A stretch of DNA of 64,000 nucleotides from Meloidogyne chitwoodi (taxonomy: Eukaryota; Nematoda; Chromadorea; Rhabditida; Meloidogynidae): contig JACZZP010000005.1 of the NCBI GenBank assembly GCA_015183035.1, positions 2,294,001-2,358,000 of the forward strand, given 5' to 3'. Each line of letters opens with the position of its first letter. The stretch's first letter is position 1. Below are positions 54,916-64,000 of this stretch, one piece after another. The notes below the pieces were generated by a model. The model ran no database searches and was not told the origin of the DNA. It saw nothing but the letters and a program-made list of their open reading frames with translations. A program made the translations under genes and the position numbers.

Positions 54916-55464
54916 GGTAAATGTCCAGTAGATGTCCTACCTGTCCGCAAAGAGAATTCGCTCTTTTCTTTCCTTCTCTTGCATTTTTTGCGTTGGAGAA
55001 GTGCACGCTTATTTTCCCTTATTTTTCCTCTACACTGTAATATGCCTTTTGGCACTTGGAAAGAAAGGGATAAAATAATTTAAATTAATTAATAATAAAG
55101 TGATTAAGATTCAGAATTGTCCATCGAGACATATTACAGAAACTGAATTACCTAAATATTTGTCCTTTTACTGGTTTTTATCCCTTCATTATAATTCCAT
55201 AAAAGGTTGTTATCCACCTGATCTTCTAGAAATATATTTGAGAATGTTTTCTCAAATTTATGTTCTTTGATCATTTATAAAATAAACATTTTTTCACTTT
55301 ATTATTAATTAATTTTAATTATTTTATTCTTTTCTTTCCAAGTGCCAAAAGGCATACTATAATTGAAAAGGAAAAATAAGCGTGCAATTTTCCGAACGCC
55401 AAAAATGAAAGAGTGCTTGCAAACTGCAAATGTCTTTTGCATAAAACATCTACTGGACATTTTC
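54916..55464. repeat. Foldback element (about 545 bp)
   Basis: The ends gtaaatgtccagtagatgt and its inverse near 55447-55464. The inner arms also pair over more than 60 bp around tatgccttttggcacttgg (near 55040 and 55335). No coding capacity; target duplication not resolved. Confidence 0.7.
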
Positions 55465-56267
55465 CATATCCTTATAAGCTTAAAATAAATAAAATGCACA
55501 GATTAATTTTTATCTTTTTTACAAAGCAAATAAAAAATAAATGAAGCACGGAGTCAATGTCAAGCAGCGATTTTCAAAGTTAAAGATAAGGAAAATATTA
55601 AAAATATTAAAAAAACAATTGTGTCTAAATATTTAAAATGTTTGGTTGTAGGGAGAAAAAAATAAAATCACTTGGCTATAATATAATTAACAAATATATT
55701 GGTTTTAAAATTAATTTAAGTATATCCTTCATTCAAAGTAGACAAAAAATAATTAAAATGCCCTGAGGCAATTTAATTTTATTAATTAATTTATAACAGT
55801 CAAGTGATAAATCACACACTCAAAAATAAATAATTTGTAGGGAAAAAAATATTTTTTTAAATGATCATGAAATTCTTTCACAAAAAGTATTGTATTGTAA
55901 GCAATAAAAAAATTGATTTTTACAAACCAAAAAATAATAAAAAATCTTCTTCTTTTTATGTAAAATTTAAAAAAATAAAATCAATTTAAAAAAATAAATT
56001 TTGAAAAAATCAATTTTTTAAAATTAGGTGTAGGATTAGAGATAGGGAAAATGCTAAAAGCAAATTCAAATAATAATTTGAAAATTATTTGATTTCACAA
56101 ATTAAGTCAAATCAAATTGATCAAATAAGTTCAAAAAATTAAATTGAATTTGACCGATCTCTAGGTAGAATGTTGTGTCCTCAGAATTAAATTATTTAGT
56201 AAAGATTCTGTCCTATTAAAAAATTTTCTAAATAATATATCCCCTAAATAATATTTTTTAAAAATAA
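55465..56267. other. Intergenic region downstream of xbp-1
   Basis: AT-rich with no exon or clear repeat. Confidence 0.5.
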
Positions 56268-59200
56268 TTATAAAGAAGGATCATAATCATCTACCAATCC
56301 ATCAACTAAAAAAGGAAAATTTCCAGGATTTTCTGAATTATTTTTGAAAAACATTTCTTCTTGACCTTCATTAAATGTTGTATCAGAAAGCCAAGGTTGT
56401 TGATGTTGTTTTAAGTCATAATCGGGGGAAAAATTTTGATTATTTTGATCTTCAAAGACAACTTTAAATATAAATAAATTAATTAATTTTATTGTATTTT
56501 AAATTAGAAATAAAAAACACATAAAAACAGTGGAAATCGAAAATTTTTTAAATTTTATATTAAAAAAGCATAAATTATAATAATTTATTAATTTTAAATA
56601 AGCAAAAAAGAAGTTTAAAAGGAGAGCAGCCGCGGTAATCACCTCTAGCCTACAGTAGGTTGTTCTCTTATAGGGAAGGAAAGATAACTTACTCTTCTCT
56701 GACTGCCTTCGTTTTAACTTAATTACCCCCTGCATTTGGTTTTTTAAAATAACTTTTTTTATAATTTATATAAAAATATGAACTAAACTTTAAAAAATAA
56801 AACATAAAGTTAGCTTTAATTTAAAAAATAATTTAAAAAAATCTTACCATTCATTAAATCATTATTTTGACAAAATGACAACATTGGTGATTCAATGTTT
56901 TCCTCAATAAATTCTTCATTTAATTCTTCAAAATGTGTTGTTGTATTATTATCTAAAATATCGTAAGAACAAGTATAAAAAGGAGGAGAGGATGAGGAAG
57001 CAATCGAATGCGGCTGTCGATACTGTTCTTTTTTGTAGGGACTTGGCACCTAGAAAAATTTAATTTAAAATTCTCAAGCAAAATAAGATATGAAACGTCT
57101 ACTTGAGGTCAACACCCCACTTATTCGCAAGAAAATATTTTACAACCAAAATAAAAAATATTTTCTTGCGAATAAATAGGGTGTCCTAATAAAGTAGAAA
57201 GTTCGGGTTGGTTGACCTTCTCTTCAGTACCAAGAAAAAATCTTTCAAATTATAATACCTCATGTAAGGAGCCTAATAAACCGTTATCCGAAATATAATC
57301 GCTGCTTGAGATTGACTGATGCTGTTGTTGGTGTCTTAATAATTGGCTTTGTTTGACTGTGCTGCATTGTTGTTTATTATTTTCGTGGTATTTTAAAAAA
57401 TTTGGTTGTTGGTTAAATATTGTTGTTGGTTGAATAATAATTGATGGTTGTGATGGTTGTTGACTGCAATAATTATGTGGACTTAATGCAGATGAGGAAC
57501 AATTTGACAATCCTCCTCCTCTGTTGAAGACTCTTCTGTGTTGCTGTTCATCATTTCCTCCTCTTTTAAATGAGAATAATTGTTGTTCATAAATATATTG
57601 TTGTTGCTGTTCGTTTGTGTCAAAGTCAAATTCTTCCGAATACTTTTTAAAAAAAAAGTAAATTAAATAATTTGAAATTTATTTAAAAAAAATCAAAATT
57701 AATTTTCAATTTGCAAATAATTCAGTGACATTTATATCCACAAATTAAAAATATTTCAAACTTTTTTTAATTTAATATATCTTCCTGAGTCGAAAGAAAC
57801 TCAGATCAGCCCGCAGTCTAAATTCCAGGAAGAGATACAACTTTTGAAAATTAAAAAAAACAATAGGGGGGACCAAGCTCATTTTTGTGAGGAAAAAAAA
57901 ATAAATTAGAAATAAAAATTACTGACTTTAAAATTAAATAAAAAGTATCAAAATTATACCTTTCCTGTCTCAAACGAAATTTCGTCTTTAAATTGGTACT
58001 GCGCATCAGTAGATTCGCTACCAATTGTCTCCGAGGGCTCTTGCAAAGTCTCAGAAGTTTGGCATTGTCCATCAACAACATTCTCCGCAGCAATGCCTTC
58101 TTCAATGACTTCGTTGCAGAAGCGGTCCACATCGACTGGAACGTCCATTTCTTTAAAAAAAAAATTTTTTTAAATAAAAGTTTAAAAATTAATGCCTTCA
58201 AAAAGTTCGTCGAAGATGTTTTGCAATTCTTGGGCGTCTTCACTGTTTCCCTCTTCTCGCATACAATCGACCAAAGAGCCGTAAACACCTATAGAGTAAT
58301 AAAAAGAGAGAAATAACGTGCCCGGAAGATGCATCAGAGGAAGATGAGAGGAAAAATATAAAAAATCTCAAAAAAAAAATAATAAAAATACATGAAAAAC
58401 ACAAAAACATGTCAACAACAAAAACACATAAAAATTTTTTTTATTTTTCATGTATTTTTGTTTTAAGTACTGTTACTTTATTAACGCATTTTCTGGAGCC
58501 TTATAGTACCAAAAATAAACAAATTTTAAAAATTTTTTACTTTGATCATGCAAGTCATCCGAATTAAATTCTGCTGCTGTCGACCAATTGTCTTTACTGG
58601 CATTTTGTCTTTGCCGATCTTCTTGGATTGAATTCTGTCCATTACTTTCTCCGTTTCCTTCTTCACTCTCACCTCTGGCAAAGATTCTCGTTCCCACGGC
58701 AGGAGATCGTTAAAGGATGCTGCAGACCCTAAAGAACCATTTTGAAGAGGTAAGGGGTTATTAGGTTGAAGAGAAGGTGATGAAGACTGATTTATTAAGC
58801 AAGTATTATTGACAATTGGTTGATGATAATTTGAGGCATTTGATGATGATAAAATATTTGATTTTAAATCACAAGGATAGGTTTGTTTCTGAAAAATGAT
58901 GACAATTTTGTTAACTGGCAAAATGTCCATTTTTCTCTCAGTGACAAAATGTATTATTTTTGCTTACATAAATCGGAACCGATTTTTTTCTAGGTCCTTT
59001 TCCAGGCTTTTTGGAGACAACTTGAAAAACAAAGGTCAGAAATTCCCGGTCATTGTTAAATTTTCAATTCCCGTTTTCCGGTTTTTCAAAATTCCTCTCT
59101 AGTTAAAAAACAAAAAAAAGATACCATTACGAGCTGTTCTTGCGAAAAATTTCGTACAGCAGGTTCTGCTTGACAACTTTCATACTGATCATATTTATTT

Positions 59201-60375
59201 TGCATTTGCTGATCAGCTGTAGACATTAAAATTTCTTGTTTTGGGAATTTAAAAGGTTTGTTTTGAAAAATATTTTGATGAGGTTGAATATTCCCAACGG
59301 CATTTTTGCCATTTTGAATGGCCAAAAGTTGGGAATTCTGTGCTTGAAGAAATTTTAATTCTCCACGTAAACGGTTAATCTCTTGAAGAGCTCGTTTCAA
59401 TGTTTCTTCCAATTTTTTATTTGTTTCCTTTTTGCGGTCACGCGCTGCTTGTGCGGCAATTCTGAAATTGAATTTTTTGAAATACCTTGTATTTTATTTC
59501 TGGACTGATTTAGACAAGTGAGGTATCATTCGAAAGAGCTCCGAAAACTGAGACGAACTAGAGGTGGGAGAAGTTGACCCAAAAATTATGAACCGAGTTA
59601 CAGACTTTTGAAAATCGAAAAACAATAGGGGGGACCAAGCTCATTTTGTGGGTAAAAAATCAGTTAGGTAAAATGCACATTAACTCTTCCCAATTAATAA
59701 AACTTAAAAAAACCTATTTTTCTGCTTTCGTCTAAGCATTTTCTGCTCCATCGTTAAATTAGTAAGACGTTCCCTACGCTTTGGTAAATTAACCAAATCA
59801 TCATTAATACGCTGTCCAGCACTTTCATCTAACAATTTGTAAACTTCCCCAATATTTAATTCATTATCTTCTTCAGAAAGTTGTTGATTCTGTATATTCT
59901 GCATAAAAATTTGTTCTTGTGAAGCAAATGATGAATTGAGGACATTTTCACTGTCAAGACTTGTTGGAAATTGTTCAAGTGAAATATAATCTGAATTTGC
60001 GGTTGCGGGGGCTATTGGTTGAAGCTTAAAAAATATTATTAGAATAAAAAAATTAATTTTTCAATAGAAAATTAAAAAATAATAAACCTGATAATGAGTT
60101 CTTCGTGTTTGATTTTGTCCCTGTGGCGGTACTACATAAACACGACGTATAGAATTTGTATTTCTCGAAGGCTGAAAATTTAAGTAAAATCAAATAAGCA
60201 AAAAAAATAATTTAAAAACCATTCTTTGAAGCCTTACAGCACGACGATCATTCAGGACCCTTCCACCAACTGTCCCTGTTTTGGTCATTCTTATTGGCCT
60301 TTGTCCTTGCAATGATGATACTGGAATTTCTGCGGTAGCAGCAAAATTGCGCGGTAATATGTACACGTTGCTCAT
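56268..60375 (-). CDS. xbp-1: XBP-1 homologue, bZIP transcription factor of the unfolded protein response
   Basis: Ten exons chain in phase: 60375-60220, 60171-60088, 60024-59714, 59461-59125, 58888-58541, 58288-58196, 58150-57960, 57642-57259, 57049-56848, 56461-56268. The basic region and zipper straddle exons 3 and 4 (RLTNLTMEQKMLRRKQKNR, then AAQAARDRKK and leucine heptads), matching XBP1 bZIPs. Exon 5 contains a 23-nt IRE-1 intron (58700-58722). Removing it shifts the frame into a Gln/Ser-rich activation region ending at the TAA 56270-56268 (758 aa). Without it, a different frame stays open to a stop at 57485-57483. The exon 6/7 intron is GC-AG. IRE-1 cuts this mRNA under ER stress and the spliced form activates chaperone and ER-degradation genes. 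Confidence 0.9.
58700..58722 (-). promoter_or_regulatory. IRE-1 non-conventional intron (23 nt) of xbp-1
   Basis: On the coding strand, two predicted stem-loops carry the consensus CNG|CNGN in 7-nt loops: GGGT[CTG|CAGC]ATCC at the 5' end and CTC[CTG|CCGT]GGG at the 3' end. Cutting after each CTG removes 23 nt, the length reported for C. elegans xbp-1, and changes frame by two. There is no GT-AG boundary, so the spliceosome would not remove it. Confidence 0.9.
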
Positions 60376-62258
60376 ATTCTTTTTAAAGGAGGTTTTCACT
60401 GCAGATTATTTTTAATTTATTTTATGCTGACTGTGTTGTCACTCTTCCAAACGTAAAGAATATATAAAAAACACAAAAAATGTTCTGCTGCTCTCTACTT
60501 TTCAAACAAACATTAAGACCCAGTTCTGCGGTCTCAACCGCGGTTGCAGCCAACGTTTTATTACACGTCAGCACTAAAACAAACTAACACACAAATGGTG
60601 GATGGAAAAATGGCGAATGTCTATTTTATTGACTAAATAATATTTAGTCAACCCAATTGAACAAATTCTTATTGATCAAATTAGCTTATAGATAAAATCC
60701 TTAATTTAACTATAATTGTTAGTTTTTCAGTGATTCCAGCTAATTATTATTCACAAAATAAGTGTTAATGTGATAGCAATCTTTGTTGATTCGATCTTTG
60801 ACTGTACCATTAAGTGGTGACTCATAATTTTGTTTTTTATTTTACTGTGAGTTTGATTTATAAGAATTTGTTCAAATGGGTTGGATTAATAAAACATAAT
60901 ATACTAGTGAAAGGAAAAGAAAATTAGATAAAAAATAGCATATAATACAGACAGTAGAGATTATAAGAAAAAGACACTGTAATAAATTTTACTCAAAATG
61001 TTACATAATAAAAAGGACATAATGTCAGTTAGCAAAAATGTTCTGAAGCTATTAAATGAAAAATTTGCTAAAAAAATATTTAAAATCCTTTTGAGTCAAC
61101 CCTGGAAGATCAAAAACCTATAGATTGGTAAATAAAAATTGTTTAATATTTTTAGTCAAAAATTTTGACTTCCAAAAATATAAATCCCCAACTTATCATA
61201 TTTATAAATAAACATATTTTGACTGAATAAATTAAATTATTTTTACAAAATTAAATATTATACACAACTTTATTTATTCTAATTTTTAACTAATATATAC
61301 TTAATTATTTGCCCCTTACAATTAAAAAAATTCAAAAAAAAATTCAAGAATAAATGAATTTTATTAATCTACTCTAAAAATATTATTTTATTAATTTATT
61401 TTAATAATCTAAAAACTTTGTTTAATATTTAATTTAGTAACTATAGGTGATCTTAAAATGGAACATTTTTCAATTAAATAAGAAGATTGGTCATGCGATA
61501 CTCCTTGGATTGTATTTTTGGAAGCCAAAGTTTTCTTTGGCTAGTCTCTAATTTACATTATTATAAGTTTAGTCTTTTTACTTTATATTCCTCTTAATTT
61601 AGATATCCTTACACACCTTTTTCATATAAAATTTTGATTTTTTAGTAGAAGCACAGGCTTAAAATATTAATTTTTTAAATAAAAGACAAAAAAGATTCTT
61701 TAATAATAAAAAAGCATTTTTGCTTGACTAATGTCAAACATCCAAAAATATTACATGACAGAAGCAAAATTTTTAAATCAACTTATTAAAATAAGTACAC
61801 TTATAAGATTAAATAATTCAATTAATTCTTATTAAATAAAATATTTTTTTAAAAAATAAAAATATCTAATTTTTTACTTTATTTATAAATTTTAATTCAT
61901 TCATATCAGACGAACACTCGCAGAGTTAAGGTCGATTGAATGTTTATAAAAATATTGGGTACTTCTTTGGTTGACATTTGCCGATTTTCGGCATATGACC
62001 GGTCAGTTACCTTTTGAATTTTCGGTCAAAAAGTCTGACCTGACCGGACGTTTTGCGGTCAGCAAACTGACCTGACCAGAAAGCCCGGTCAGGTCAGTTC
62101 ACTTTTGGTTATGACCGAACCAGGTCAGAAGAACACTGATCTTTTGGGTTTAAATCTTCCGAAGGAATTCAATCTTTTTGGGTTGCTCCTTCTATTTAAT
62201 CTTAATCAAATATAAAATATAGTAGCTTTAACTAATCTTTAAAAATAAAAATAAATAT
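60376..62258. other. Intergenic region, xbp-1 upstream side
   Basis: The xbp-1 leader and promoter should lie just right of 60375. No clear TATA box or ER-stress element was identified. A ggtcag-rich block with internal inverted repeats lies at about 62001-62135. Otherwise nothing is supported. Confidence 0.5.
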
Positions 62259-63214
62259 TTATAATAATAATATTCTTCTTTTCTGCATTTGTTTTTCTCT
62301 CATAATTCTACGTTCATAACAAGATTTTACTAAAGTTTCAATTTCAGCACAACTTGCTGTTGGTAAATACATTTTAACAAAAGCACAATTATTCCGAACA
62401 AATGAAAGCACAGAGCTTGGAGTTGCACCATAAAGATGAGCATAACTTTCAATCTTTAATTTTTAATTTTTTTGGTAATATTAAAGAGTCGGTGGCTTGA
62501 TTTTATGGATATTTTTTTCACAAAAAATGTAATACCCACTCCCTTCAGTAGCACCAAAACTAAATTTCTTAGAATCAAGGGAACCGAAAAGACCTAAGAC
62601 ATTAATAGTAGCATTTTCCTAAAAATTACTCAATTTCTTACCATTTTGCAATGTTCAGGTGATAATATCAATGAACGTCCTTAAATAAATAAATTAATTA
62701 ATATATCGGACTAGCAGTGATGCAAAAGTTCCAGTTTCGGTACTGGAACAACCAAATTTAGGAACTGGTCCTGAAGACTATTTCCTCACCCCACAATAGT
62801 TCTGGAACGATAACTGGACAATAAAAAGTAAAAAATGCGTTCCTGAACTGGAATTAGTTCCGTGTAAATTTTGGAACTTTTGCATCACTGCGTAATAGAC
62901 ATTCTGTTACCCTCTTTTTTACCTTGAGAATCTTTTGGAGGTATTTTTACTTGAGTCAATTTTTCCTCATATTTTTGCTGTTGTTTTTCATTATTTTGAG
63001 GATATTTAATATTATTTTGATTTAATAATAATTCATTTTTGTTAATTCCATTTTCTCTACTTTCCATTACCTTAACAACACTTTTTGTAATTAATTGTTC
63101 AATTTTAGGTTTATTTGTAGTAGTTATTAACGTTGGAGTAATTATTTTAGCTAATCCAGGAAATACTTTTGCATGAGGAGAACCTCCAACTGCTAAATTT
63201 CTTTGAGAATCCTT
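62259..63214 (-). CDS. Unrecognised protein, partial gene model
   Basis: Exons 63214-62923, 62679-62642 and 62618 onward join in phase. They encode a Lys/Gln/Asn-rich region (ITPTLITTTNKPKIEQLITK), then SLILSPEHCKM and FGSLDSKKFSFGATEGSGYY, up to an in-frame TAA at 62483-62481. A further open piece (VLSFVRNNCAFVKMYLPTAS ... KSCYERRIMREK, stop at 62261-62259) has an acceptor but no matching GT donor, so either a non-canonical intron joins it or it is separate. The 5' end was not found. The intron at 62680-62922 contains a hAT MITE. No family recognised. Confidence 0.45.
62715..62890. mobile_element. hAT-like MITE (176 bp), second copy of the cagtgatgcaa family
   Basis: The same termini as 23974-24207 (cagtgatgcaaaagttcc and its inverse) in an intron. 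The flanking octamers cggactag and cgtaatag agree at six of eight bases, so this copy is older. Confidence 0.8.
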
Positions 63215-64000
63215 CTTAAAAAATATTAAATTTAATTATTTTTGGTAATTAATATGAATTAATACATTTTATTGAAAATATATATTTATTTATTTTTACA
63301 TATTATAGAACCTTGGTTGATTTGCTTTTGTTATTTTTGTAAGCGGAATTATTTAATTCTGCTAATATTAATTTAATTAAATTAGGAATGCCTTTTTACT
63401 CTATCAGTGTAGGCAGAGATGTTTCGAAACTAAAAAATATCGAAAAACGAAAAAATTATGAAACGAAACCGAAAACATTTTTCAAAATCTTAGAACTCGA
63501 AAATCGAACAAAAAATACCACGAAAAACGAAATTTCTAAACAACTCTGGTGTATAGTAAATTTTCTGTAAATTTTTTATATACTTTCCTCTTTCATCTAC
63601 AAATAGCCAAGAGATGTCATACGGACATTAATATTTTTTTAAATAAACTTTTCATTAAAGAAATGATGACTCTAACATTTTTATAAAAATACAGTCTGAC
63701 CATTATGTCCTTTGACTATTTTTAGGTAAAGGAGAAATTAGTAATTAATTGCAAAAATTTTTAAAAATTTCAAAAAAACAACAAATATTCGCAATAAACG
63801 TATCAACATCCTAAAAACGCAACGCACATATAGGTAATTAGGAAAAATCCGCAGATCTGACTGCTCTTGCTAAAAAAGCAATTAGTAAGATAATTATTTG
63901 AAGTTTAGCAGAATTAAATTATTCCGCTTGCAAAAATATAATTGGATTACCGTAACACATCAATAAAAAATAAATAAATACATAAGTATATATTTTTAAT
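63215..64000. other. AT-rich sequence at the window edge
   Basis: No supported exon; it should contain the 5' part of the gene at 62259-63214. A cgaaaa/gaaacg-rich low-complexity block lies at about 63419-63540. Confidence 0.45.

Noticed and set aside
56499..56735. 78-codon frame in the last xbp-1 intron
   Set aside because: No homology or splice support; the flanking exons join in phase without it.

Overview
The window looks like nuclear DNA of a nematode, most likely a tylenchine such as a root-knot nematode. That taxon is an inference from strongly AT-rich sequence, very short introns (about 40-60 nt), several GC-AG introns, nematode-type chemoreceptors, secreted astacins with EGF and CUB domains, and an xbp-1 gene with a 23-nt IRE-1 intron. 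No bacterial features were seen.

Layout. (1) 1-3130: two arrays of a perfect 15-bp tandem repeat (57 and 65 copies) next to a TATA-bearing upstream module that recurs later. (2) 4685-29855, minus strand: a large secreted astacin metalloprotease gene (gene A) with four copies of an unrecognised repeat module. A 12.7-kb LTR retrotransposon (5749-18410) has inserted into one of its coding exons, leaving a 5-bp target duplication and two identical LTRs. The element has a single 2,847-codon frame in the order Gag - viral-type glycoprotein - protease - RT - RNase H - integrase - charged tail. It also carries, antisense, a possible small type I membrane protein gene whose intron would hold the whole polyprotein. 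(3) 30550-32955, minus: the same N-terminal module fused in frame to a GT31 glycosyltransferase. (4) 33682-41165, plus: a complete astacin paralogue (gene B, 24 exons, predicted 1,118 aa) with one module. (5) 42108-48510, plus: a third paralogue (gene C) with three modules that stops before the zinc-binding motif; it is largely an inverted copy of gene A. (6) 49672-53926: two tandem Sra-superfamily-like seven-transmembrane receptors, the first with a lost splice acceptor. (7) 54490-55465: a frameshifted FLYWCH zinc-finger fragment and a foldback element. (8) 56268-60375, minus: an xbp-1 homologue with the IRE-1 stem-loops preserved. (9) 62259-63214, minus: an unrecognised gene.

How it fits together. 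Genes A, B and C share a near-identical promoter, leader and signal-peptide exon, so they are probably co-expressed secreted proteins. The cluster varies by module copy number (4, 1, 3), by swapping the C-terminal enzyme (astacin or GT31) and by decay (retrotransposon in A, truncation in C). Introns carry many MITEs, four of them hAT-like with exact 8-bp target duplications. The retrotransposon and the module-bearing secreted family are the strongest candidates for undescribed biology.
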